This document shows positions 53,678-62,595 of a stretch of 64,000 bases of DNA, piece by piece. Location: assembly GCA_963677395.2 (NCBI GenBank), contig OY781965.2, positions 2,232,001 through 2,296,000 of the forward strand, in the 5' to 3' direction. The notes below the pieces were generated by a model. The model saw nothing but the letters and a program-made list of their open reading frames with translations. It made no database searches and was not told the origin of the DNA. Source of the DNA: G963667975 sp963677395. GTDB taxonomy: Bacteria > Bacteroidota > Bacteroidia > Bacteroidales > G963667975. A program made the translations under genes and the position numbers. Numbering within the stretch: the first letter of the stretch is position 1; every line of letters begins with the position of its first letter.

Positions 53678-54862
53678 TTATTTGATTTTTGCCAGGGCCT
53701 GGTCTAAATCAGCAATAATATCTTCTACATTTTCGATACCTACTGAAAAACGAACCAAACCATCGGTAATGTTTGCTGACAGACGGCTTTCTTTAGTCAT
53801 TTTTGAGTGAGTCATCGAAGCCGGATGCTGAATCAGTGTTTCAACACCACCTAAAGATACTGCCAGAATTGCAAGGTGAACATTGTTCATCAGAATCTTA
53901 CCTGCACCAAGTCCGCCTTTTAATTCAAAACTAATCATAGTTCCCGGGCCATCCATTTGTTTTTGTCCCAGTTCATATTGTGGGTGAGATTTTAATCCCG
54001 GATATTTTACCCATTCAACCTGAGGATGTTTTTCCAGATATTCTGCAACCTTCATTGCATTTTGCTGAGCGCGTTCAATGCGTAAGGAGAGCGTTTTTAA
54101 ACCACGGATAACCATGTAAGCCTGGTGAGGATCCATGTTACAACCCATGCTAACCATTACCGGACGTACTTTTTTGTAATGTTCTTCGGTACGGGTAACA
54201 ATCATTCCTGCAACGATATCAGCATGACCGTTGATAAATTTGGTCATAGAGTGGAATACTACATCTGCGCCTAAGTCTAATGGACGTTGTAAGTAAGGAC
54301 TACAGAATGTATTGTCAACCACCATTACACAATTGTGTTTATGTGCTAATTCTGCAATTGCTTTCAAATCAGCAATGTCCATGGTTGGGTTAGCCGGAGT
54401 TTCTATAAAAATTATCTTGGTATTCGGACGAATCGCTGCTTCTATTTGTTGAAGGTTGGTAGTATCAACGTAGCTTGATTCAACTCCAAAACGTTTGAAA
54501 ATGGTTTCCATCACTACGCGTGAAGGACCGTAAACGGCTGCTGAACTAACCATGTGGTCGCCCTGACTCAGATAGGCAGTGTAAATTGTAGTTACAGCAC
54601 CCATTCCTGAACCTGTTCCGATACCACCAAATCCATTTTCGAGCTCAGCTACTTGATTTTCAAGCGTTGAAATGGTAGGGTTGTTGATACGGGTATAGAT
54701 GTAACCTTTTTCTTCACCTGCAAAACATCTTGCACCATGATCCGCATCTTTAAAACGGAAGGTTGATGTTTGGTAGATAGGCATGGTTGCACTACCCAGT
54801 TCGTCTTCAAATCCACCACCATGGATAAGTTTGGTTTCGAAACCTTTGTCTTTTGTATTCAT
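53678..54862 (-). CDS. trans-sulfuration PLP enzyme (methionine gamma-lyase-like)
   Basis: A 394-residue PLP enzyme of the Cys/Met metabolism family. The PLP lysine is in FHSMTKFINGH, with VVDNTFCSPYLQRPLDLGAD and SLGGVETLIQHPASMTHS as family marks. Overall wording is close to methionine gamma-lyases, which split methionine to methanethiol, ammonia and 2-oxobutyrate. However, the lyase-specific Cys after Tyr-Gly (YGC) is Pro here (VYGPSR), so cystathionine gamma-synthase or gamma-lyase is also possible. The start at 54862 is set by the -7 box at 54908-54915, which excludes the longer 54910 start. Confidence 0.88.
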   Translation of the reverse strand: MNTKDKGFETKLIHGGGFEDELGSATMPIYQTSTFRFKDADHGARCFAGEEKGYIYTRINNPTISTLENQVAELENGFGGIGTGSGMGAVTTIYTAYLSQGDHMVSSAAVYGPSRVVMETIFKRFGVESSYVDTTNLQQIEAAIRPNTKIIFIETPANPTMDIADLKAIAELAHKHNCVMVVDNTFCSPYLQRPLDLGADVVFHSMTKFINGHADIVAGMIVTRTEEHYKKVRPVMVSMGCNMDPHQAYMVIRGLKTLSLRIERAQQNAMKVAEYLEKHPQVEWVKYPGLKSHPQYELGQKQMDGPGTMISFELKGGLGAGKILMNNVHLAILAVSLGGVETLIQHPASMTHSKMTKESRLSANITDGLVRFSVGIENVEDIIADLDQALAKIK

Positions 54863-54907
54863 TTTATGTATATTTATAAAAAGTAGTTTGTATTGATTTT
54901 TAGATTG

Positions 54908-54915
54908 CAAAGGTA
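54908..54915 (-). promoter_or_regulatory. -7 promoter box of the PLP enzyme gene
   Basis: Minus-strand TACCTTTG, exact consensus, about 46 bases upstream of the start at 54862. Confidence 0.65.
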
Positions 54916-54922
54916 ATTAATG

Positions 54923-56164
54923 TTATTGAATCACTTTTCCGTTCAGAATAGCGGTTTCAACTTTGTTGTTTCCATAGGAGTAAGGCATGAATTCATAACT
55001 GGATATGGGTTTGGTTATGAATATATTGGCAATTTTTCCACGGGCAATAGACCCCAGTTTGTTGCTTACTCCCATTGCGTATGCGCTGTTAAGTGTAACC
55101 GCATGAATAGCCTCCTCGGGCAGCATACGGTATTTGATACATCCCATCGAAAGAATCAGCTGCATATTTCCAGAAGGAGAAGAACCCGGATTGAAATCAC
55201 TGGCTAACGCAACAGGTAACCCTGCGTCAATCATTTTCCGAACCGGAGCATACACCATTCCCAAAAAGAAAGCTGCTCCCGGTAGTAAAGTAGGCATGGT
55301 TTCAGAATTGCGTAAACATTCAATCTCTTCGTTATCCGTAAATTCAAGATGATCAACCGAAAGTGCATTATATTTTATCCCTGCCTGAATTCCACCGGAA
55401 TAGTCCAGTTCGTTGGCGTGGATCTTTGGACGGATGCCATATTTCTTACCAGCTTCGAGCATTCGCTCGGTTTCTTCAACGGTGAAAAAACCTCTGTCGC
55501 AAAATACATCGATGAAGTCGGCCAGGTTTTCTTGAGCAACCAAAGGAATCATCTCATTCACAATTAAATCCACATATTCACCCTGACGACCTTTGTATTC
55601 GGACGGAACAGCATGTGCACCCAGAAATGTAGCCTTGATCGTTACAGGCAAAGTCTCTTTCAGCCGACGGATTACGCGAAGCATTTTAAGCTCTGTATCG
55701 GTACTTAATCCATATCCTGATTTAATTTCAATTGCTCCGGTGCCGTATGTAATCATTTCACGAATGCGTTCTGCTGCTGATTCGTACAGATCTTCTTCAC
55801 TTGCTTCCGCCAGCCGTTTGGCCGAATTCAGAATTCCACCGCCACGCTTGGCAATCTCTTCGTACGACAAACCTTTAATTTTATCGATATACTCTTTTTC
55901 ACGACTTCCGGCATAGACAAGATGTGTATGCGAATCGCAGAAGGAGGGGAAAACCATTTTTCCGGTAGCATCAAGAATTTGATTAGCTGAAATATTTTTC
56001 GAAAGTGTTTCCATACTTCCGAAATCTGCAATTTTATCATCTTCTATCAGTAGCCATGCATTGGAAATGGTTTGCAGCTCTTTCATTTCAGAACCGGAAA
56101 CCTTTAGCCTCGGGTTCTCTTCAACCCCAATAAGTTCTTTGATGTTTTGTATTAGCAAGCGCAT
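54923..56164 (-). CDS. hutI: imidazolonepropionase
   Basis: Third step of histidine breakdown: opens imidazolone-propionate to N-formimino-glutamate. The 413 residues match the family. Zinc ligands in DSHTHLVYAG, then the family's EIKSGYGLSTDTELKML, LGAHAVPSEYKG, HANELDYSGG and ASDFNPGSSPS. Cytoplasmic. No hutU/hutH is beside it; the only possible pathway partner seen here is the ureohydrolase at 1.7-2.7 kb. The gene is set apart by its own upstream region. Confidence 0.95.
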   Translation of the reverse strand: MRLLIQNIKELIGVEENPRLKVSGSEMKELQTISNAWLLIEDDKIADFGSMETLSKNISANQILDATGKMVFPSFCDSHTHLVYAGSREKEYIDKIKGLSYEEIAKRGGGILNSAKRLAEASEEDLYESAAERIREMITYGTGAIEIKSGYGLSTDTELKMLRVIRRLKETLPVTIKATFLGAHAVPSEYKGRQGEYVDLIVNEMIPLVAQENLADFIDVFCDRGFFTVEETERMLEAGKKYGIRPKIHANELDYSGGIQAGIKYNALSVDHLEFTDNEEIECLRNSETMPTLLPGAAFFLGMVYAPVRKMIDAGLPVALASDFNPGSSPSGNMQLILSMGCIKYRMLPEEAIHAVTLNSAYAMGVSNKLGSIARGKIANIFITKPISSYEFMPYSYGNNKVETAILNGKVIQ

Positions 56165-56379
56165 ATAAATCTAATTTTTTCTGTTTGCGAAAGTACCAAA
56201 ATCTCAGAAGATGGAATTGAGATTTTTGCATTGCCGATTTTCTCTGGAATAAATGGAAAAATATATATATGTTGTAGAGAAAATGATCTGAAAAAATATA
56301 ATTTTGCAAAATTGACAGGATATGAAGTGTTTTCTGTCTGTTTGTATTGTATATATTTTTAATAGACTAAATCAAAAAA

Positions 56380-57204
56380 ATGAAAAAACTCCTGATTTTT
56401 ATAATTTTAGTATTTCCTGTTTTCTCATTTGCGCAAAATCTGAAATCATTGCGTCTTTATTCCAAAGGGTATGATGCGTATGAGAAGAAAGATTTTCAGA
56501 AGGCACGTGAAAATTTTCAAAAATCCCTGCAGTATGATACTGTTCCTGAAGCATTTTATTATCTTGGTATAATAAATCTGGAAGAGAAAGATACCTGTGC
56601 AGCCTGTATGGAGTTTAAAAAAGCTTTACTATTTGATGTCCGGTCTAATATGACTTACTTCACTCTTTGTATTAAACATGCTGAAAAAAAGATTCCACTG
56701 GAAGTTTCACCAAACGTACAATTTTTATTTTGTACAGATACAAACATCTGTGAAAAAAGCATTGAATACAAGTATATTTTCGAAGATACAATAGCAAGAG
56801 CATATAGTGTAATCATTACTGATTCGGATGGAAACGGAACTACGGAAGAAATTATGATGAAGATTATGGAGAATAAGTCTAAGTCGAACAGTGAAGAATC
56901 TGATTTATTTTACTTTCCCCCCAAGTGTCCGGGGACAAATAATGAAGAACTGAAATATATCTACCAGAAGGTTGACTTTCCGGAATTTAAAAGATTTGCA
57001 GGAAGTATTTCACTTTCAATTACAATAGAGGAGGATGGAGCTTTATCTGAAGTGAAAATAAATAGTGGCATCAGTGATGCGATAGATGAAGATATAATAA
57101 AAGCTTATAAAACTATGCCGCACTGGTATCCGGCTATGCGTTACGGTAAACCTATTCGTGTTACCGTTGAAAGAGTTTTAACTTTCAACGTGAATATGTT
57201 CTGA
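56380..57204 (+). CDS. TPR protein with TonB-C-like end (first of three paralogs)
   Basis: A 274-residue exported protein: signal peptide ending FSFAQ, TPR-like helices (about 25-105, AYEKKDFQKARENFQKSLQY and AACMEFKKALLF), a short beta region, and a TonB C-terminal domain (about 200-274: SLSITIEEDGALSEVKINSG then HWYPAMRYGKPIRVTVE). Such proteins probably help energy coupling or envelope contacts, but without the N-terminal membrane anchor of true TonB. Two paralogs follow in the same direction. Confidence 0.82.
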   Translation: MKKLLIFIILVFPVFSFAQNLKSLRLYSKGYDAYEKKDFQKARENFQKSLQYDTVPEAFYYLGIINLEEKDTCAACMEFKKALLFDVRSNMTYFTLCIKHAEKKIPLEVSPNVQFLFCTDTNICEKSIEYKYIFEDTIARAYSVIITDSDGNGTTEEIMMKIMENKSKSNSEESDLFYFPPKCPGTNNEELKYIYQKVDFPEFKRFAGSISLSITIEEDGALSEVKINSGISDAIDEDIIKAYKTMPHWYPAMRYGKPIRVTVERVLTFNVNMF

Positions 57205-57217
57205 CAATGAAAAGGTA

Positions 57218-58054
57218 TTGTTTTTTAATTTTTTTTCTTCTTTTTTTCAGTTTGTTACGAAAGCACAAGCAATCGAAGATTTGCTTAAAGAGCAATTGTA
57301 TCAAAAAGCAGATTACTATTTTGAACAAAATGATTTGTTCAAAGCAGATTCGCTTTATACAGGATTGCTGAAAAACTACCCTGATAGAAATGCATATTAT
57401 AAACTTGGATTGATAAAATACAGAATGAATAATATTTGTGAAAGCTGTAAGTATTTTGAAATGAGTTCTGATTTCTTATATGAAAAACTATGTAAAAAGC
57501 TCGATTCTGTAATGTATGAAAAGCAATCTGATACATTGGTGAAGTATTATGGATTACAGTGGGTTACAGCCTGTAGTGGGCGAAAGGTTCGATATTATAA
57601 ATGCAACATGCTTACCCGTAAAGCAGTGGGGTATGAAATTATCAGTAAAAATTCTGTTGAAGGCAATTTGCCATTAAGAAAAGATTCATTCCCTGATTTT
57701 GCAGCAATGAAGCCAGATTCATACCAAGTGTTTGATGAATTTAATCTAGATAGTATAATAGAATATCCCCTTTATTCCGGAGGTGATAAAGCAAGACTCA
57801 ATTTTTTGAGAGAGAACATGAAGTATCCTGAAGGTACTAATAGTTCGGGTACTGTTTATATTACTTTTAAAATCAGTAAAGGAGGACAAGTTAATTCAAT
57901 AGGAATTTTACAAGGGGTGGATTATTTTTTAGATGAAGAAGCCAGGAGAGTTGTTGGATTAATGCCAAAATGGATACCCGGTAAGATACGGGGCGAAATA
58001 AGTGAAATACAATTTAATATACCTCTTAAGTTTACATTAATCAGTCTGCAATAA
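57218..58054 (+). CDS. TPR/TonB-C paralog 2, start disturbed by a homopolymer frameshift
   Basis: As read, the open frame starts at a TTG (57218, 278 residues), giving a poor start. The ATG at 57207, two bases after the upstream stop, begins a good signal peptide (MKRYCFLIFFLLFF) but runs into another frame. One extra T in any of the T6, T8 or T7 runs between 57220 and 57247 would join that ATG to the frame reading FVTKAQAIEDLL, a perfect cleavage site. So the gene is either phase-variable or carries a sequence error. The rest has TPR helices (ADYYFEQNDLFKADSLYTGL), the KYYGLQWVTACSGRKVRYYK block shared with paralog 3, and a TonB-C end. Confidence 0.75.
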   Translation: MFFNFFSSFFQFVTKAQAIEDLLKEQLYQKADYYFEQNDLFKADSLYTGLLKNYPDRNAYYKLGLIKYRMNNICESCKYFEMSSDFLYEKLCKKLDSVMYEKQSDTLVKYYGLQWVTACSGRKVRYYKCNMLTRKAVGYEIISKNSVEGNLPLRKDSFPDFAAMKPDSYQVFDEFNLDSIIEYPLYSGGDKARLNFLRENMKYPEGTNSSGTVYITFKISKGGQVNSIGILQGVDYFLDEEARRVVGLMPKWIPGKIRGEISEIQFNIPLKFTLISLQ

Positions 58055-58140
58055 TCTTCTTTAAGGATAATTTTAATTGGAACCCTGTGATATGTTTATT
58101 ATTCCCTTGAAATAAGGTTAATTGTCATAAAAAAATACGA

Positions 58141-59013
58141 ATGAAGACATATATAAAATTACTGACTGTATTGTTTCTGTGTATCTATCTCTCTAGCTTT
58201 GCTCAAAAACCACAGGATTCGCTCGTTAGTGTGCTTTTTCAAAAGGCTACATTAAGTTATGATCGAGGTGATTTACTTGTTGCGGATTCATTATATTCAA
58301 GGCTATTGGAAATTACACCGAATATCAGAGCATTATACAATCAGGGAATGGTAAGGTATCAGTTGAATGATATTTGCGGAAGTTGTAGCTGTTTTAAGAA
58401 AGGAAGTGAAATGGGCGACAGGGAAGCCCTTAAGATATACAATAAATTCTGTGTTATTGAAGACTCTGTTAGTTTTTACAGTAAGAGTAAAGAGTATCAG
58501 TACTATGGTATGCAGTGGATTACTGTCTGCAAAACTCAAAAGGTACGCTATTATAAACATAACCTCACAACAGGCATAGTTACAGGTTATGAAATTATCG
58601 GAAAGAATCAACAGTATGGTAATCAACCATTAAATAAAAATGTTTTTCCTGATTTTTCTTCAATGAACGCTACTGACTATAAACAATATGATGAATTCCT
58701 GTTTAATCAGATAGAAGAAAAACCGGAGTTTCCTGGTGGTGAATTTGCACTGCAGAATTATTTGGCAAAAACGATCCGTTATCCTGTAGAGGCCAGAGAG
58801 ATAGGTGTTAGTGGAGTTGTTTATCTGCAATTTACAATAACGTCGGAAGGTGAAATAAAGGATATTGTAACAATAAATAAACCCGGTTATGGACTGGAAG
58901 AAGAAGCCATTCGGACTGCTCAGTTAATGCCCACCTGGAAGCCGTGTAAGGTAAGAGGCGAAGCTATAAATGTAAGATTTGTGTTATCAATCAGGTTTAC
59001 ATTGAGTGATTAA
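58141..59013 (+). CDS. TPR/TonB-C paralog 3
   Basis: A 290-residue exported protein: signal peptide ending YLSSFAQ, TPR helices (ATLSYDRGDLLVADSLYSRL), a YQYYGMQWITVCKTQKVRYYK block close to that of paralog 2, and a complete TonB C-terminal domain (EEKPEFPGGEFALQNYL, then GVSGVVYLQFTITSEGEI and MPTWKPCKVRGE). It keeps the FPGG motif typical of Bacteroidota TonB-C repeats, which paralog 1 lacks. Likely a recent duplicate of paralog 2. Confidence 0.85.
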   Translation: MKTYIKLLTVLFLCIYLSSFAQKPQDSLVSVLFQKATLSYDRGDLLVADSLYSRLLEITPNIRALYNQGMVRYQLNDICGSCSCFKKGSEMGDREALKIYNKFCVIEDSVSFYSKSKEYQYYGMQWITVCKTQKVRYYKHNLTTGIVTGYEIIGKNQQYGNQPLNKNVFPDFSSMNATDYKQYDEFLFNQIEEKPEFPGGEFALQNYLAKTIRYPVEAREIGVSGVVYLQFTITSEGEIKDIVTINKPGYGLEEEAIRTAQLMPTWKPCKVRGEAINVRFVLSIRFTLSD

Positions 59014-59050
59014 TTATCAGTACCAAAATCGGTTTAATTCTTAAATTGCT

Positions 59051-59058
59051 TAGCTTTG
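59051..59058 (+). promoter_or_regulatory. -7 promoter box of the C10 peptidase gene
   Basis: TAGCTTTG matches TAnnTTTG, 24 bases before the start codon. Confidence 0.55.
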
Positions 59059-59082
59059 CATAAGCTTATTAAATAAAGGAAT

Positions 59083-61188
59083 ATGAAACGATTGGTATTT
59101 GTTTTATCTGGTATTTTATTATTTGCTTCTGCATTCTCGCAAAATGTAACGGAAAATGAAGCAGCGATAGCCGCCCGCAATTTTTATATTCAACAGTCAT
59201 CTGATAATTTGTCAACCGGGCAAATTAAAGTAAACAATGTTCAGTTATTGGCAAATAGTACAATATATGCAGTAAATATTGACCGGGGAGGCTTTATTCT
59301 ACTAGCAGCCGATAAACGTGTAAAACCCGTATTGGGATATTCATTTGAAGGAACTTTCTTCTCAAATACGATTGTTGCACCAGTACAGTCGTGGATGAAC
59401 AGATATGAATATCAGATCAGAATAATCCGTGAACAAAATATACTTCCAGTACCCGGAGTTGTTGATGAATGGAATCAGTTGTTAAGCAATAGTATTTCGA
59501 AGTTAAGCGGAGCCAAAAGTGTTGTCCCGTTGGTGAAATCAAAGTGGAATCAGGGGAAATATTACAACCAGATGTGCCCTGCTGATACTGCAGGGTCTGA
59601 TGGGCATGCTTTAACGGGTTGTGTAGCAACAGCCTTGGGTCAATTGATGTATTACTGGAAATTTCCTTTACATGGAAGTAGTACTTATAGCTATAATCAT
59701 CAGGTATATGGCACAATAAGCGCTGATTTTGAAAATACCTGGTACAAATGGAACGAAATAGGTGATGAATTTCTGAACTATAATCCTGCCGGAGCATTGC
59801 TTTTGCATCACGCTGGTGTTGGGGTTGATATGAACTATGGTCCGAATGGTTCAGGTATGTATAATCACAGTGCTGCGTTCGTTTTAAGAACCTATTTCCG
59901 TTATAATCCACAAACACAATATGTTTTTCGTGACAGTACCACACTAAACTGGGATAGCCTGCTGGTTTACAACTTAGATCGTAAAATGCCTTTGTATTAT
60001 GCCGGATGGGAGTCTCCTTCAACTGTAAATATTAACGGTCATGCTTTTGTATGCGATGGCTATCAGGGAAACTACTATCATTTTAACTGGGGATGGGGCG
60101 GCTCGTATGATGGCTATTTCTTTACCAATAATCTTACTCCTGGTAGCAATGCCGGATTTAATTACGGACAAGAAATGATCACAAATATTTTTCCGGATAC
60201 TGCAAATAATGTTTATCCATATAACTGTGTGAATGATACTTTGAAAACTATTTCCGGATCATTTGATGATGGTAGTGGTCCTGTTTTTCCTTATAAAAAT
60301 AATGCAGATTGTTCATGGTTGTTATCTCCGGATGTTGATTCAGTTCAATATATTAAGCTTACATTTGATCAGATAAAACTACAGTCAGGTCATGATTCTT
60401 TGTTTGTTTACAAAGGGAATTCAGTACAATCGCCATTAGTTGCGATGTATTGTTCAGATACTTTGCCCAATGTTCTACAAGTAAACAGTAAACAGGTATT
60501 TATACGCTTTGTATCTGATAATGACTCTGTTTCGGATGGATTTAGGATTTATTATCAATCACAATTGCCAGTGTATTGTTCAAATTTGAAGCTGCTTACA
60601 AGTGTAAATGGCTCATTTAGCGATGGTAGCGGATTAAAAAGATATAACAATAATACGCAGTGTAAATGGCTTGTAAAACCCTCAGGTGCAGCGGGAATCA
60701 ACTTCACTTTTGCCGACTTGCAAACGGAAAATAATACGGATGAAGTCATTTTTTGGGATACCTATCCAATTCCCGATACGATTATGTATCGCTTTTCCGG
60801 TACGAATCTTCCGCTTGCTTTTTTTGTGAATAGATCGGAAATGCTGGTTGAATTCAGAACTGACTATAAAAATGCATATCAGGGATTTACAATTAACTAT
60901 TCAGGATCATTTGCTGGCGTAAATTCATTAAGCTCTGTTTCTGATGTGCTGGTTTTTCCAAATCCGGTTAAAGATAATATGACAATTCAGGTGCGATCAC
61001 TTTCTTCAGAAAATATTGATTATAAGGTGTATGATATTTCCGGGAAAATTATTTATGCAGGAAGTTGGATAAAAGATCAGAGCATAAATAATTTTGACCT
61101 GAATTTGCGTAATTTAGAACTTGGATTATACATACTTGAACTGCGCGACTCAAATGGGTCTTCACGCTTCAAGTTTGTGAAAGATTAA
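59083..61188 (+). CDS. secreted C10-family cysteine peptidase with CUB-like domains and T9SS tail
   Basis: A 701-residue secreted peptidase of the streptopain (C10) family. Signal peptide ends ASAFSQ; a propeptide (about 22-125) with IDRGGFILLAADKRVKPVLG; catalytic Cys in ALTGCVATALGQLMYYW (about 180) and His in NINGHAFVCDGYQG (about 318), with the WGWGGSYDGYF segment. Two CUB-like domains follow (about 384-490 and 500-615), each starting with a Gly-Ser-Phe-x-Asp-Gly-Ser-Gly segment. The C-terminal 75 residues are a T9SS sorting domain (VFPNPVKDNMTIQ). The histidine kinase gene begins at the next base. Confidence 0.92.
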   Translation: MKRLVFVLSGILLFASAFSQNVTENEAAIAARNFYIQQSSDNLSTGQIKVNNVQLLANSTIYAVNIDRGGFILLAADKRVKPVLGYSFEGTFFSNTIVAPVQSWMNRYEYQIRIIREQNILPVPGVVDEWNQLLSNSISKLSGAKSVVPLVKSKWNQGKYYNQMCPADTAGSDGHALTGCVATALGQLMYYWKFPLHGSSTYSYNHQVYGTISADFENTWYKWNEIGDEFLNYNPAGALLLHHAGVGVDMNYGPNGSGMYNHSAAFVLRTYFRYNPQTQYVFRDSTTLNWDSLLVYNLDRKMPLYYAGWESPSTVNINGHAFVCDGYQGNYYHFNWGWGGSYDGYFFTNNLTPGSNAGFNYGQEMITNIFPDTANNVYPYNCVNDTLKTISGSFDDGSGPVFPYKNNADCSWLLSPDVDSVQYIKLTFDQIKLQSGHDSLFVYKGNSVQSPLVAMYCSDTLPNVLQVNSKQVFIRFVSDNDSVSDGFRIYYQSQLPVYCSNLKLLTSVNGSFSDGSGLKRYNNNTQCKWLVKPSGAAGINFTFADLQTENNTDEVIFWDTYPIPDTIMYRFSGTNLPLAFFVNRSEMLVEFRTDYKNAYQGFTINYSGSFAGVNSLSSVSDVLVFPNPVKDNMTIQVRSLSSENIDYKVYDISGKIIYAGSWIKDQSINNFDLNLRNLELGLYILELRDSNGSSRFKFVKD

Positions 61189-62370
61189 ATGAGTATGGTG
61201 CTGGAAATAAAAAAGTTAAAGGATTCAAGCGAGTTCCTGAATGTTCTTTTTGATAACATTAACTCTGCTCTTTTTATCGTTGACAAAGAGATTAAAGTTC
61301 GTGAATTCAATAATGCTTTTTCGTTATTACTCAACAGAAGAGCTGAAGATGTTATTGGTAAACTTTGTGGAAATGCACTTGGTTGTGCGTTCACAGTGGA
61401 TGAAAATGCCTTATGCGGCGAAGCATCCTATTGCATGCAATGTGATATTCGCAAATCGCTCATTGCCGGATTTACGAAACAGATTCCTACAGATAAACAG
61501 CATTTAGTTCGTGAGTTTTACATCAATGGAATAAAGGTTCTTAAGTATTTTCTTTATACAACCCGATATATTTCATTTGACAGCAGAGAGATGATTTTGA
61601 TGATTGTGGACGATATTACTGAATTGGAAGAGAGTCGTTCCCTTCTCGAAAAGCAAAATGAAGAGTTAAAGTCGTTAAACAAACTTAAAAACGAATTTTT
61701 GGGCATTGCTGCACATGATTTGCGTAATCCTATTGGCGCTATTTGGTCATTTTCTTCAATTCTGTTGGATGCAGGTAATACTTATACTGAATTTGAAAAA
61801 CAGAAATTTATAAGAATGATTGCCGATTCCAGTCAGTTTTCGCTACATTTATTAAATGAATTACTTGATATAGCAAAGATTGAGTCTGGAAAACTTGAAA
61901 TTCACCCGGAGGAGCTTGATTATAAACAGCTTATTTCGACAAATATAGAATTGAATCAAATATTTGCCCGTCAAAAAAGTATTCAGATCGAATTAATACT
62001 TCCTGATAACTTTATTTCATTAAAAATAGATAAAATTCAAATTAATCAGGTGCTGAATAATTTGATTAGTAATGCAATAAAATTTTCTGAACCCGGGAAA
62101 ATAGTATTGATTGAGGTTCTTCGTGAAGATGAATTTATAGTAACCCACGTAATGGATCAAGGTCTTGGAATTCCGGTTGAAGAGCAATCAAAGCTCTTTA
62201 AAGTGTTTAGTAAGACAAGTGTGAAAACTACAGCCGGAGAAAGGTCAACAGGTTTAGGATTATCTATTGTTAAAAAGATAATCCATGCACATAATGGGGA
62301 AATAGGTGTAAAAAGCGAACCCGGAGTTGGTTCTGATTTTTGGTTTAAACTCCCCTTAATTCAACTGTAA
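61189..62370 (+). CDS. PAS-domain sensor histidine kinase
   Basis: A 393-residue soluble kinase; no membrane helix seen. PAS domain about 15-135, holding an unusual Cys set LCGNALGC, then ALCGEASYCMQCDIRK, of a kind known in some PAS proteins that may bind a cluster or sense redox. The kinase core follows: LGIAAHDLRNPIGAIW with the phosphorylated His, LNNLISNAIKF (N box), VMDQGLGIP (G1) and STGLGLSIVKKIIHAHNG (G2). No response regulator is adjacent. Its ATG directly follows the peptidase stop, so the two are likely co-transcribed. Confidence 0.9.
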   Translation: MSMVLEIKKLKDSSEFLNVLFDNINSALFIVDKEIKVREFNNAFSLLLNRRAEDVIGKLCGNALGCAFTVDENALCGEASYCMQCDIRKSLIAGFTKQIPTDKQHLVREFYINGIKVLKYFLYTTRYISFDSREMILMIVDDITELEESRSLLEKQNEELKSLNKLKNEFLGIAAHDLRNPIGAIWSFSSILLDAGNTYTEFEKQKFIRMIADSSQFSLHLLNELLDIAKIESGKLEIHPEELDYKQLISTNIELNQIFARQKSIQIELILPDNFISLKIDKIQINQVLNNLISNAIKFSEPGKIVLIEVLREDEFIVTHVMDQGLGIPVEEQSKLFKVFSKTSVKTTAGERSTGLGLSIVKKIIHAHNGEIGVKSEPGVGSDFWFKLPLIQL

Positions 62371-62409
62371 AAAATAATACAGAGATGCCTTTTATAAGGA
62401 AGGTTTTCG

Positions 62410-62417
62410 TATTTTTG
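62410..62417 (+). promoter_or_regulatory. -7 promoter box of tRNA-Ser
   Basis: TATTTTTG matches TAnnTTTG, about 12 bases before the tRNA. Confidence 0.55.
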
Positions 62418-62428
62418 CACTCCTAAAC

Positions 62429-62517
62429 GGAGAGATGGCAGAGTGGTCGAATGCGGCAGACTCGAAATCTGTTGTCCTGCATCTGTGGGACCGGGGGTTC
62501 GAATCCCTCTCTCTCCG
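62429..62517 (+). tRNA. tRNA-Ser(CGA)
   Basis: An 89-base tRNA with acceptor GGAGAGA/TCTCTCC, a long variable arm as in class II tRNAs, TTCGAATC in the T loop and a G discriminator. The anticodon loop CTCGAAA gives anticodon CGA (codon UCG). CCA is not encoded. Its 3' end is probably the attachment site of the element that follows. Confidence 0.95.
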
Positions 62518-62520
62518 CAA
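62491..62520 (+). other. putative attachment site (attL) at the tRNA 3' end
   Basis: A tyrosine integrase ends 55 bases downstream, pointing at the tRNA, the usual arrangement of tRNA-targeting elements. The core repeat would be the T arm and acceptor end; the second copy would be past the window. Confidence 0.5.
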
Positions 62521-62563
62521 TAAGTATTGTAAATCAATTATTTAACACGATTTACACCCACTT

Positions 62564-62595
62564 AACACCCGAAATTAATGATTTCGGGTGTTTTT
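62564..62595. terminator. terminator of the integrase gene, overlapping its stop
   Basis: A perfect 12-bp stem (62564-62575 with 62581-62592) and five-base loop, with T-rich flank on the plus side. It includes the integrase stop codon. Confidence 0.75.
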
